The notes beneath the pieces were generated by a model. It did no database searches. It saw only the letters and a program-made list of their open reading frames with translations, and was not told where the DNA came from. Made by a program: the position numbers and the translations under genes. Source: Sulfuritalea sp. (lineage in GTDB: Bacteria > Pseudomonadota > Gammaproteobacteria > Burkholderiales > Rhodocyclaceae). From it: a DNA stretch of 64,000 bases. This document shows, piece by piece, positions 17,081-24,918 of the stretch; position 1 is the first letter of the stretch, and every line of letters starts with the position of its first letter. The stretch is taken from NCBI GenBank assembly GCA_016716965.1, contig JADJUP010000018.1:22435-86434 (forward strand), written 5' to 3'.

Positions 17081-17845
17081 ATGTACACCGCCCAGGGCGT
17101 CCTAGCCAAAGACCAGCAAATTGCGCATTACATGCCGTTGGTGCGGCGCATTGCGTATCTTCTGATGGCCAGGCTTCCTGCCAGCGTCGACGTCGATGAC
17201 CTCATCCAGAATGGGCTGATCGGCCTGCTTGATGCGCTCGAGCGTTATGAAGAGGGGCTTGGCGCCCAATTTGAAACCTATGCCGTTCAGCGCATTCGCG
17301 GCGCGATGCTTGATGGCTTGAGGGAGAATGACTGGATGCCGCGCAGCGTGCGGCGCGAGATGAGGCGAGTCGAGGAGGCCATCCGGACCCTGGAGCACGA
17401 ACGCGGCCGGGCACCGTCGGAAAAGGAACTCGCCGACGCGCTGGGGCTCTCCCTGGCCGATTACCAGAAGCTCCTGCTCGATGCGCGTGGACATCAACTT
17501 GTCTACATCGAGGATATTACCGATGGCAGCGGGGACGACTATCTTGAACGCCATGTCTCGGAGACCAGTCGTGACCCGTTGGGACTGCTCGAAGAGGAAA
17601 GCACCCGTGCGGCGCTGGCGGCCGCGATCGAGGCACTGCCGGAACGCGAGAAGCTGATGATGGCGCTTTACTATGAGCAGGATCTGAATCTTCGTGAAAT
17701 CGGGGAAGTCATGGGCGTAACCGAGTCGCGCGTATGCCAGTTGCACAGCCAGGCAGTCGCGCGCCTGCGCACGGTCCTGACCGGCACCGGGAAGGCGGCC
17801 GGTTCCGGCCGGCGCGGCCGATCCGCGGCGCGGGCCGGAGCCTGA
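17081..17845 (+). CDS. fliA: Flagellar sigma factor FliA (sigma-28)
   Basis: The protein has 254 aa. Region 2 shows HYMPLVRRIAYLLMARLPASVDVDDLIQNGLIGLLDALERY, and region 3 shows GRAPSEKELADALGLSLADYQKLL. Region 4 is LPEREKLMMALYYEQDLNLREIGEVMGVTESRVCQLHSQAVARLR, the usual FliA end with a helix-turn-helix. It directs late flagellar genes, and matching promoters are visible before fliC, fliD and flgM in this window. Its anti-sigma factor FlgM is encoded at 19897-20181. A basic, Gly/Ala-rich tail of about 20 residues is an extension. Confidence 0.97.
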   Translation: MYTAQGVLAKDQQIAHYMPLVRRIAYLLMARLPASVDVDDLIQNGLIGLLDALERYEEGLGAQFETYAVQRIRGAMLDGLRENDWMPRSVRREMRRVEEAIRTLEHERGRAPSEKELADALGLSLADYQKLLLDARGHQLVYIEDITDGSGDDYLERHVSETSRDPLGLLEEESTRAALAAAIEALPEREKLMMALYYEQDLNLREIGEVMGVTESRVCQLHSQAVARLRTVLTGTGKAAGSGRRGRSAARAGA

Positions 17846-17850
17846 AGCAA

Positions 17851-18591
17851 ATGGACAGGATCAGCGTTGCCGGGTTGCTGTTGGGTCTTGCCGCCATCAT
17901 CGGTGGACAGGTCCTGGAGGGCGGCCATCTCGCTTCGCTGTTGCAGCCGACCGCATTTTTCATCGTCGTCGGCGGCACCCTTGGCGCAGTCATGCTGCAA
18001 AGCCCGCTCAGCGTGTTTCGGCAGGGCATGAAGATGGGCGTGTGGGTTTTCTACCCGCCGCTGGTCGAGCCGCAAAAGCACATTGCTGAGATATCCCGCT
18101 GGAGCCAGATTGCGCGCAAGGAGGGATTGCTGGCGCTGGAGGCGCAGATCCCCGCGGTACGCGATCCGTTCGCGGCAAAGGGCTTGCAATTGCTGGTCGA
18201 CGGCGCCGAACCCGAGCGTCTGCGCGAGGTGCTGGAAGTCGAAATCAGTGCGTGGGAACACAGCCTGAAGGCTGGCGCGAAGGTTTGGGAATCGGCGGGC
18301 GGCTATTCGCCGACCATAGGCATCATCGGCGCCGTGATGGGCCTGATCCACGTCATGGAGAACCTGTCCGATCCTTCGAAGCTGGGCAGCGGGATTGCGG
18401 TCGCCTTCGTCGCCACGATATACGGCGTCGGCGCAGCCAACCTGGTGTTCCTTCCGGTCGCTAAAAAACTGATGGCGAACATCGCGCGCATCGTGACCCA
18501 GCGCGAAATGCTGGTGGATGGCCTGGTCGGGATCGCCAACGGCGACAATCCGCGGGTGCTTGAAAGCCGCTTGCAGGGCTATTTCGTCTGA
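17851..18591 (+). CDS. motC: Flagellar motor stator protein MotC (MotA family)
   Basis: The protein has 246 aa. Four membrane segments are seen: at the N-terminus (ISVAGLLLGLAAIIGGQ), near 32-50 (PTAFFIVVGGTLGAVML), and two near 145-205 including GYSPTIGIIGAVMGLIHVMEN. The cytoplasmic loop carries the charged residues that face FliG. The short form (about 246 aa) with GGQVLEGGHLASLLQPTA is typical of MotC rather than the longer MotA. It overlaps motD at TGATG. Confidence 0.93.
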   Translation: MDRISVAGLLLGLAAIIGGQVLEGGHLASLLQPTAFFIVVGGTLGAVMLQSPLSVFRQGMKMGVWVFYPPLVEPQKHIAEISRWSQIARKEGLLALEAQIPAVRDPFAAKGLQLLVDGAEPERLREVLEVEISAWEHSLKAGAKVWESAGGYSPTIGIIGAVMGLIHVMENLSDPSKLGSGIAVAFVATIYGVGAANLVFLPVAKKLMANIARIVTQREMLVDGLVGIANGDNPRVLESRLQGYFV

Positions 18592-19388
18592 TGGCCCATT
18601 TCAGGCGTCGCCGGCGGCGGCGAGAGGAGGACGATCCGGAGAACCACGAGCGCTGGCTGGTGTCTTATGCGGATTTCATAACACTGCTGTTCGCCTTCTT
18701 CGTCGTGATGTACGGAATTTCCTCGATCAACGAAGGCAAGTACCGGGTCATGTCCGACTCCATCGTATATGCCTTTCGCGCCGATCCCGGCACGGCACCG
18801 GGCGCAGCGGTGTCGCAGCGGGCGGCGGAACAGATCCAGATGCCGCTGCCGATCCGCCGCGTTCCGCCCAAGGCCAAGACGGACGAAACGCAGGCAATGA
18901 AGAAGGAACACCTGCGCAATCTGGCCAGAGACCTCAACCAGGCCCTGGCGCCGCTGATGGCGCAAGGCAAGGTCAGGGTAAGCGAAGGTGCGTTCGGCCT
19001 GACCGTCGATATCAGCGCCAGCGCGCTTTTCGCCCCCGGCGAAGCGCGGCTGGACCTTGGCGCGGTGCGGGCGCTGGGCACGGTGGGCCGCGTCCTGGCG
19101 GAGGCCGACTTTCCGGTCGTGGTCGAAGGCCACACCGATAACATTCCAATCAGCACGCCGCAGTACCCGTCGAACTGGGAACTCTCGGCCGCTCGGGCAG
19201 CCAGCGTGGTTCGCCTGTTCATCGATACCGGGATGGATCCCCGTCGCCTGACCGCGACCGGCTATGCCGACCAGCGGCCGGTCGCGGACAATGCCACAGG
19301 GGAGGGGCGACAAAGCAATCGCCGGGTCGCCATCACGATCGAGTCCAGACTGCCTGAGAATCGGATCGAGTTGCCGCTGAGCGAGTAG
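18591..19388 (+). CDS. motD: Flagellar motor stator protein MotD (MotB family)
   Basis: The protein has 265 aa. A short basic N-terminus is followed by one membrane helix with the proton-binding aspartate (SYADFITLLFAFFVVMYG; D27). The periplasmic OmpA/MotB peptidoglycan-binding domain spans about 130-255: VVVEGHTDNIPI, NWELSAARAASVVRLFID, GYADQRPV and a final NRRVAITIES. With MotC it forms a proton-driven stator. Its stop faces flgN convergently, 24 bases apart. Confidence 0.95.
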   Translation: MAHFRRRRRRREEDDPENHERWLVSYADFITLLFAFFVVMYGISSINEGKYRVMSDSIVYAFRADPGTAPGAAVSQRAAEQIQMPLPIRRVPPKAKTDETQAMKKEHLRNLARDLNQALAPLMAQGKVRVSEGAFGLTVDISASALFAPGEARLDLGAVRALGTVGRVLAEADFPVVVEGHTDNIPISTPQYPSNWELSAARAASVVRLFIDTGMDPRRLTATGYADQRPVADNATGEGRQSNRRVAITIESRLPENRIELPLSE

Positions 19389-19412
19389 CTCAGCCGCGTC
19401 GCGTCGCCGCTG

Positions 19413-19940
19413 TCAGGCGCTTCCGAGTGGCCGCCTGCTGGCGGAAGTGCTGCGCTGGCCATCGGCGCCATAGGTGCCGCCTTCGGCAGGATTGCCCAGT
19501 AGTGCATTGAGGGCTTGCTGGTTCTGCTGAAGATGGGCTGCGATCAACTTGCCATTGAGTTCGTTTTCGTCCCGTGCCTTGATCGCCAGATCCATGTAGA
19601 TTTGCCAGGACTTTTGCGCCGTCGGTCGCAGGCCGGCGGGGCGGCCCGCGATCCAGGCTTCGACGCCTGCACGGCCGCCACCGAGACCGGCGGCTCCGAG
19701 TGCAGCATCGCGCCGGGTATCCAGATCCGACAACCGTATCGCCAGCGCCGACTTCTTCTCGGCGATGGCGGGAAGTTGGCTGGTATCTCCCTTGACCAGA
19801 CAATGCCGCTCGTCGGTAACGGCAGCCAGAAACTCCTTAAGTGCGCCGATAGTCTGATCCAGCAGATTTGCTATGGCAGCCAAGGAGTCTGGGCGATCAC
19901 GCGGCTGGTCGGTTTTTTGCCAGGAGTTCCTGTACGCCAT
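19413..19940 (-). CDS. flgN: Flagellar export chaperone FlgN
   Basis: The segment LAAIANLLDQTIGALKEFLAAVTDERHCLVKGDTSQLPAIAEKKSALAIRLSDLD is the FlgN helical pattern. FlgN escorts FlgK and FlgL to the export gate. With ATG 19940 the protein is 175 aa and overlaps flgM by 44 bases. A TTG at 19883 would give 156 aa, the usual family length, and starts just where similarity begins, so the first 19 residues may not be translated. The C-terminal 30 residues are Gly/Ser-rich. Confidence 0.85.
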   Translation of the reverse strand: MAYRNSWQKTDQPRDRPDSLAAIANLLDQTIGALKEFLAAVTDERHCLVKGDTSQLPAIAEKKSALAIRLSDLDTRRDAALGAAGLGGGRAGVEAWIAGRPAGLRPTAQKSWQIYMDLAIKARDENELNGKLIAAHLQQNQQALNALLGNPAEGGTYGADGQRSTSASRRPLGSA

Positions 19941-20181
19941 CGAGCAGGCGACCCGCGATCTTGTCTGCATCGATCTGCAGGCGGCCGTCGGCGACGGCCT
20001 GACGAATCTCCGCGACGCGTTTGCTGTCGAACGGCGCCGGGGTGGGCTCGGCGGAGCGAACGGAGGATGCATCACCGACGTTTGCCGCTTGTGCCGGCAC
20101 ACTTGCAGGGGAACTCGCAGCCTTTTTCGGCTGCGTCTTGGGCAGAGAGGTCGACGAGGGGATCGAAGAGTCGATTTTCAT
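19897..20181 (-). CDS. flgM: Anti-sigma-28 factor FlgM
   Basis: The protein has 94 aa. The start MKIDSS at 20181 is preceded by AGGTG. A disordered Ser/Ala/Pro-rich first half is followed by the FlgM core FDSKRVAEIRQAVADGRLQIDADKIAGRLLDGVQELL, which binds FliA. FlgM is exported once the hook is complete, freeing FliA. The gene has its own sigma-28 promoter (20218-20244), giving the usual feedback loop. Confidence 0.95.
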   Translation of the reverse strand: MKIDSSIPSSTSLPKTQPKKAASSPASVPAQAANVGDASSVRSAEPTPAPFDSKRVAEIRQAVADGRLQIDADKIAGRLLDGVQELLAKNRPAA

Positions 20182-20217
20182 GGTGTACACCTGCTATCGG
20201 TTCGGGGCTTGCGTGAC

Positions 20218-20244
20218 TTAACGGCCCCGGCAGCCAGAACTTTA
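20218..20244 (-). promoter_or_regulatory. Sigma-28 promoter of flgM-flgN
   Basis: Minus strand reads TAAAGTTC, 11 bases, GCCGTTAA: 7/8 and 7/8 to consensus with exact spacing. It is about 37 bases before ATG 20181. This is the best sigma-28 site in the window by total match. Confidence 0.88.
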
Positions 20245-20321
20245 ACGTGAAACGACCGATTTGGCGTCGGGAAAATCATCGAACACTACCCACAATCGCT
20301 CTGTGTTCCATTTTCCGGGTT

Positions 20322-21017
20322 TCAATGCGCCACGGCGACCGATCCGTCGTTTTGCGCGATGCCACTGATCACCTGCCCCGACGCAAGGCGGACCTGCACC
20401 ACTTGCCCGGCCGTTGCATTGGCCATGGCGCGGCCCTCGCCGGATACCTGGAATCCGGTTCCGCCCGACACCACCCGGACGTTCTGTCCCTGCCGGACCA
20501 CGATCGGATGGCGCAGCATGTCGGCGCGCAAGGGGCGATCGGCAGGCAAGGATAAAGCCAGCGTCTTGCCAATTGCCTGTCCCGGATCCGTCAGCACGTC
20601 GGCCGGAAGTTCGGCCAGGTCGCCCCGCCGCAGCCCGACGTCGCTTGCGACGACGTTTTGCCCCGCACGCAAGGGGCGGACGCTGACGACGTAGTTCGCG
20701 TCAACGTGAATCCGGACCGGGACATACAGGCTCCAGTTCGCGCCGCGGGCGCAGCGCACGTTGACATGGGTACGACCCCATGAGCGACGTGCCGCATCCA
20801 TCGCAACCTCGATGTCGCGGCAACCTTCGGGGAGGTTATCGGCCTTTATCGGCCCGATGTCGAAGCGCGCGGGCCCGGGCAGGCTTGCTGATCGGGCCTT
20901 GAGAAAGTCCGCAATGGAACGGCGTATCGGTTCGCCGTCGGCGGCGTGGCTCGCGGCGGCGAAGGACAGCAAATTCAGCATGAGGGCCGCGACGAGAAGT
21001 TTCACCAATTTATTCAT
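20322..21017 (-). CDS. flgA: P-ring assembly chaperone FlgA
   Basis: The protein has 231 aa with a Sec signal peptide (about residues 1-26, cleaved after ASHA). The SAF/ChapFlgA domain occupies about 95-225: VVSVRPLRAGQNVVASDVGLRRGDLAELPADVL, later RPLRADMLRHPIVVRQGQNVRVVSGG and the end GQVISGIAQNDGSVAV. FlgA helps FlgI form the P-ring in the periplasm. It is divergent from flgB and upstream of flgM on the same strand. Confidence 0.95.
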   Translation of the reverse strand: MNKLVKLLVAALMLNLLSFAAASHAADGEPIRRSIADFLKARSASLPGPARFDIGPIKADNLPEGCRDIEVAMDAARRSWGRTHVNVRCARGANWSLYVPVRIHVDANYVVSVRPLRAGQNVVASDVGLRRGDLAELPADVLTDPGQAIGKTLALSLPADRPLRADMLRHPIVVRQGQNVRVVSGGTGFQVSGEGRAMANATAGQVVQVRLASGQVISGIAQNDGSVAVAH

Positions 21018-21076
21018 GGGCGGAGATTACCCCAGTTGCCCGGCCTGCGTTTGCCGCGGCCGGTGCGTTGCGGTGT

Positions 21077-21092
21077 CCGGCAAGTTTTGCCG
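21077..21092. promoter_or_regulatory. Palindrome CGGCAA-N3-TTGCCG upstream of flgB, site 1
   Basis: CCGGCAAGTTTTGCCG contains a perfect 6-3-6 palindrome about 100 bases upstream of the flgB sigma-54 promoter. It is placed like an enhancer for an NtrC-type flagellar activator, but also lies about 60 bases upstream of divergent flgA. Function inferred from position and recurrence. Confidence 0.5.
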
Positions 21093-21120
21093 CATTGGCG
21101 CGCCGCTTTTGCCTGTGTCG

Positions 21121-21136
21121 CCGGTCAGTCTTGCCG
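21121..21136. promoter_or_regulatory. Palindrome-like site 2 upstream of flgB
   Basis: CCGGTCAGTCTTGCCG matches site 1 at 13 of 16 bases. Its start is 44 bases from that of site 1, close to four helical turns, which would put both on the same face of the DNA. Confidence 0.45.
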
Positions 21137-21188
21137 AAAAGTCTGTAGTTGTCGGGTTTTTCCATTTGAAATAGTGGGTTGTGGTGCG

Positions 21189-21204
21189 TGGCATGGATGA
21201 TGCA
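21189..21204 (+). promoter_or_regulatory. Sigma-54 promoter of the flgB operon
   Basis: TGGCATG, 4 bases, ATGCA: the consensus TGGCACG-N4-TTGCW is met at 6/7 and 4/5, and the key GG-N10-GC spacing is exact. It is about 32 bases before ATG 21236. Confidence 0.8.
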
Positions 21205-21235
21205 TTAAGGAGCTTGAATTGAATCTCTACGACGG

Positions 21236-21652
21236 ATGCCCGACATCATGACCAACCGACTCGACGACCAACTCAGTATCCAGCGTGCTGCGCTTGGAGT
21301 CCTGACCTATCGTCAGGAATTGCTGGCGTCGAACATCGCCAACGCCGATACGCCACATTTCAAGGCGCGCGACATCGATTTCCGGGATGCACTTGCCGGC
21401 GCGGTTGCCGGTCGCAAGGACGCGAGTCTCGGCCTGTCGGTCACGGCGCGTGGCCATCTCGGCGGCAGCATGGAGTCGAAGCAGGCCGCAAGCGCCCGCT
21501 ACCGCACCGAATTTCAGCCGAGCATCGACGGCAACACTGTAAACATGGACATCGAACGTGCTGCCTTTGCCGAGAATGCCCTGCGGCTGGAGGCGGCGCT
21601 GTCCTTCATCAACGGCAGTTTCAAGTCCCAGCAACTGGCGCTAAGCCAGTAA
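21236..21652 (+). CDS. flgB: Flagellar proximal rod protein FlgB
   Basis: The protein has 138 aa (134 if ATG 21248 is used). The rod signature is LDDQLSIQRAALGVLTYRQELLASNIANADTPHFKARDIDF. The C-terminal helix NMDIERAAFAENALRLEAALSFINGSFKSQQLALSQ is typical. It assembles the periplasmic rod with FlgC, FlgF and FlgG. First gene of the operon behind the sigma-54 promoter. Confidence 0.96.
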   Translation: MPDIMTNRLDDQLSIQRAALGVLTYRQELLASNIANADTPHFKARDIDFRDALAGAVAGRKDASLGLSVTARGHLGGSMESKQAASARYRTEFQPSIDGNTVNMDIERAAFAENALRLEAALSFINGSFKSQQLALSQ

Positions 21653-21657
21653 ACGCC

Positions 21658-22059
21658 ATGAGCCTTTTCAATATCCTTTCCATCGCCGGTTCGGCACTTA
21701 CCGCGCAGTCGGCGCGCCTCAACGCGGTGGCCAGCAACCTTGCCAATGCGGACAGCCTGCCGGGCGCGGATGGCCAGCCGTATCGCGCCAAGCAGGTGTT
21801 GTTTCGCGCGACTCCGGTCGAAGGTGGCGGAGTCGGGGTGCGTGCAGTCCAGGTTCTGGAGAGCAACGCGCCGCCGCGCCTGACCTACGACCCCGCCAGC
21901 CCCGCCGCGAACGAACAGGGCTACGTCGCGATGCCGAACGTGAATGTGGTGGACGAGATGGTCAACATGATTTCCGCCTCGCGGTCGTACCAGAACAATG
22001 CCGAAGTGATGAACGCGATCAAGTCACTGGTGCAGAAGACACTGGCCATCGGCCAGTAA
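21658..22059 (+). CDS. flgC: Flagellar proximal rod protein FlgC
   Basis: The protein has 133 aa. LFNILSIAGSALTAQSARLNAVASNLANADS is the rod/hook N-terminal motif. The end YVAMPNVNVVDEMVNMISASRSYQNNAEVMNAIKSLVQKTLAIG is the FlgC C-terminal helix. It follows flgB after 5 bases. Confidence 0.97.
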   Translation: MSLFNILSIAGSALTAQSARLNAVASNLANADSLPGADGQPYRAKQVLFRATPVEGGGVGVRAVQVLESNAPPRLTYDPASPAANEQGYVAMPNVNVVDEMVNMISASRSYQNNAEVMNAIKSLVQKTLAIGQ

Positions 22060-22079
22060 ACATTCAATCGGAGCAAGCC

Positions 22080-22757
22080 ATGACGACTTCCACTTCCGGC
22101 GTATCCACCTCGACCCAGGCCCTGATCGACGCGGCCAACGGGGCGGTCGCCAAGACCAAGAGCACGACCGCCGATGCGCAGGACCGCTTCCTGAAACTGC
22201 TGACCACGCAGCTCAAGAACCAGGATCCGCTGAACCCCATGGACAACGCGCAGATGACCTCGCAACTGGCCCAGATCAGCACGGTCGACGGCATCGAAAA
22301 GCTGAACGCCACGTTGCAGAAGCTGCTTTCGAGTTCGGTCGATGGCGAGGCGATGCAGGCGGCGGCCCTGGTCGGCCATCAGGTGATGGTTGCGGGCAAC
22401 GGGTTGCAGCTCGGCGACACAGGCGCGATCGGCGGCCTGGTGCTGACATCGGGCGCCGACCAGGTGGTGGTCACCATCAAGGATCAGAACGGGCTGGCGA
22501 TGAGAACGCTGAACCTAGGCAATCTCGATGCCGGTACGCACAACTTCGCCTGGGATGGCAAGACCGATGCGGGAGTTCAGGCGGTCAACGGCAGCTATGG
22601 AGTATCGGTGGCGGCCAACAGGGGAACCGAAAAAGTGACGGCAGAGACGCTCGAGCTTGCCTCGGTGTCCAACATCAATCGCAGTACCCAGGGCGTGACC
22701 CTGGATCTGGGTCGCCTCGGGCTGGTCAGGTTCAGCGACGTCAAGCAAATTTTCTAA
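22080..22757 (+). CDS. flgD: Hook-capping protein FlgD
   Basis: The protein has 225 aa. The N-terminal export region contains DAQDRFLKLLTTQLKNQDPLNPMDNAQMTSQLAQISTVDGIEKLN, the diagnostic FlgD segment. The rest holds a FlgD Ig-like and tudor-like part (TLNLGNLDAGTHNFAWDGKTDAG). FlgD caps the growing hook and is absent from the finished structure. Confidence 0.97.
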   Translation: MTTSTSGVSTSTQALIDAANGAVAKTKSTTADAQDRFLKLLTTQLKNQDPLNPMDNAQMTSQLAQISTVDGIEKLNATLQKLLSSSVDGEAMQAAALVGHQVMVAGNGLQLGDTGAIGGLVLTSGADQVVVTIKDQNGLAMRTLNLGNLDAGTHNFAWDGKTDAGVQAVNGSYGVSVAANRGTEKVTAETLELASVSNINRSTQGVTLDLGRLGLVRFSDVKQIF

Positions 22758-22770
22758 GCAGGAGAAAACC

Positions 22771-24069
22771 ATGAGCTTTCAACAAGGATTGGCCGGACTG
22801 AATGCTTCTTCCAGGGCACTCGACACCATCGGCAACAACATCGCCAACTCCGGCACGATCGGCTACAAGACCGGCTCGACCCAGTTCGCCGACGTGTTCG
22901 CGGCATCCCTGAGCGGCGCGGGATCGGCTCCTGTGGGCCTGGGCACCAAGGTTTCCGCGGTGGTCCAGCAATTCACCCAGGGCAGCATTGGCGTGACCAA
23001 CAACCCCCTCGACCTCGCCCTCAACGGCGGCGGCTTCTTCCAGATGGACGACGGCAACGGCTCCACGCTGTTCAGCCGCAACGGGCAGTTCCAGCTCGAC
23101 CAGGCGGGCTACATCGTCAATGGCAACGGCATGCAGCTGAAGGGCATCATGGCGACCAACGGCGTGATTCCGCAGGGTTCGCCGCCCGAGCCGCTGCGCC
23201 TGTTCGATCCGACCAAGAGCCTGGCCGGGGCGCCGCTGCAGACCGGCGGTACGGCAGGTAGCAAGGGCATCGAGGCCAACGTCAACTTCGACGCGCGGAT
23301 GGCCGTGCCGGTGACGCCGGTGTTTTCCTCCGCGGATCCGTCTTCCTACAATCAATCGACCGCGACGACGATCTACGACAGCTTGGGCAACCAGCACACC
23401 TACTCGATGTATTTCGTCAAGAACTCCCTCGCACCGAACAGCTGGCATGTCTATGCGTCGGTCGCCAACCCGGCGGGCGCATCGGTCGCCTCCACCGACC
23501 TCGGTTTGCTTGGCACCCTGGCATTCGACACGGCAGGCAACATCACCCCGGGCTCGGCAATCATTGCCGCCGGCGCACCCAGCATCACGGCCGCGCAACT
23601 GGGCTACGCCGGTGCCGTCTCCAGCCTGAGTTTCCCGGTTACCTTCACCGGTTCCACCCAGTACGGCTCCGGATTCTCGGTCAATGCGCTGCTCCAGGAC
23701 GGATATGGATCGGGCACGCTGGCCGGCTTCAACGTCGGCGAAGATGGAACCATCCTGGGGCGCTACACCAATGGCCAGTCGTCGCCGGTGGGCCAGATCA
23801 CGCTGGCCGCTTTCCGCAATCCGCAGGGCCTGCGTCCGCTCGGCGACAACATGTGGGACGTGACCCCGGCCAGCGGCACGGCCATCGTGGACAAGCCGGG
23901 TGCCTCCGGCCAATACGGCGTACTGCAATCGGCGGCGCTTGAAGAGTCCAACGTCGACCTGACGGCAGAACTGGTCACCATGATCACCATGCAGCGCTCC
24001 TATCAGGCCAACGCGCAAACCATCAAGACGCAGGACAGCATCCTGCAAACGCTGGTGAACCTGCGCTGA
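22771..24069 (+). CDS. flgE: Flagellar hook protein FlgE
   Basis: The protein has 432 aa. It starts MSFQQGLAGLNASSRALDTIGNNIANSGTIGYKTGSTQF and ends ALEESNVDLTAELVTMITMQRSYQANAQTIKTQDSILQTLVNLR, both hallmarks of FlgE. The ribosome binding site AGGAG is close. A paralogue lies two genes downstream (24919). Confidence 0.97.
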   Translation: MSFQQGLAGLNASSRALDTIGNNIANSGTIGYKTGSTQFADVFAASLSGAGSAPVGLGTKVSAVVQQFTQGSIGVTNNPLDLALNGGGFFQMDDGNGSTLFSRNGQFQLDQAGYIVNGNGMQLKGIMATNGVIPQGSPPEPLRLFDPTKSLAGAPLQTGGTAGSKGIEANVNFDARMAVPVTPVFSSADPSSYNQSTATTIYDSLGNQHTYSMYFVKNSLAPNSWHVYASVANPAGASVASTDLGLLGTLAFDTAGNITPGSAIIAAGAPSITAAQLGYAGAVSSLSFPVTFTGSTQYGSGFSVNALLQDGYGSGTLAGFNVGEDGTILGRYTNGQSSPVGQITLAAFRNPQGLRPLGDNMWDVTPASGTAIVDKPGASGQYGVLQSAALEESNVDLTAELVTMITMQRSYQANAQTIKTQDSILQTLVNLR

Positions 24070-24105
24070 TGATCCTGACTGAATTGGCGTGAGACGGCGG
24101 ACACC

Positions 24106-24852
24106 ATGGACCGGATGATCTATACCGCAATGAGCGGTGCGAGCCAGACGATGAGTCGGCAGGCCGCCGTGGCGCATAACCTGGCCAATGTGAATGCGAC
24201 CGGCTATCGGGCCGAGGAGCATCGCCTGCGCTCGGTCAACGTGCTATCGCAGGCGGCGCAGAAAGGCCTGCCGACGCGAAGTTTCGCCGTCGATGCCAGC
24301 ACGCATACGGACTTCACCGCCGGGCCGATGGCCCATACCGGTCGCCCCCTCGACATGGCGGTGCAGGGCGAAGGATGGATTGCCCTGCAGATGCCTGACG
24401 GTAGCGAGGCCTACACGCGCAACGGCAGTTTCGAATTGAATGTTAACGGCATCATCCAGACCCGCAGCGGGATTCCGGTGCAGGGTGACGGCGGTCCGAT
24501 CTCGGTGCCGCCCGAAGTCACGCTCAGCATCGGCAGCGACGGAACGATCTCCGCCCTGCCCGAGACCGGTCCGCGCAACACGCCCAGCGTGATCGGGCGC
24601 ATCAAGCTGGTCAAGCCGCCCAATGGCGACATGATTCGCGGCGAGGACGGACTGTTTCGCGTGCGCGGTGGTGACCCGGCGACGGTGGACGAAACGGTGG
24701 GCATCCTGTCCGGCACCCTGGAAGGCAGCAACGTGAATGCGGCGGAACAGATGGTCACCATGATCTCCCTGGCCCGCCAGTTTGAAATGCAGATGAAGAT
24801 GCTGTCGACCGCGGACGCCAACGACCGCGCCGCGACGCAAATTCTGGCGTAG
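24106..24852 (+). CDS. flgF: Flagellar proximal rod protein FlgF
   Basis: The protein has 248 aa. It begins MDRMIYTAMSGASQTMSRQAAVAHNLANVNATGYRAEEH, where MDRMIYTAMSGA is characteristic of FlgF. The C-terminus GTLEGSNVNAAEQMVTMISLARQFEMQMKMLSTAD matches. It sits between the two hook-type genes. Confidence 0.96.
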   Translation: MDRMIYTAMSGASQTMSRQAAVAHNLANVNATGYRAEEHRLRSVNVLSQAAQKGLPTRSFAVDASTHTDFTAGPMAHTGRPLDMAVQGEGWIALQMPDGSEAYTRNGSFELNVNGIIQTRSGIPVQGDGGPISVPPEVTLSIGSDGTISALPETGPRNTPSVIGRIKLVKPPNGDMIRGEDGLFRVRGGDPATVDETVGILSGTLEGSNVNAAEQMVTMISLARQFEMQMKMLSTADANDRAATQILA

Positions 24853-24918
24853 TGCTAGGCGTCGGTGATGGCGTGTTTTGCGACGACCAGAGCGGCTGAA
24901 CAAGCGAAAGGATAGAAA

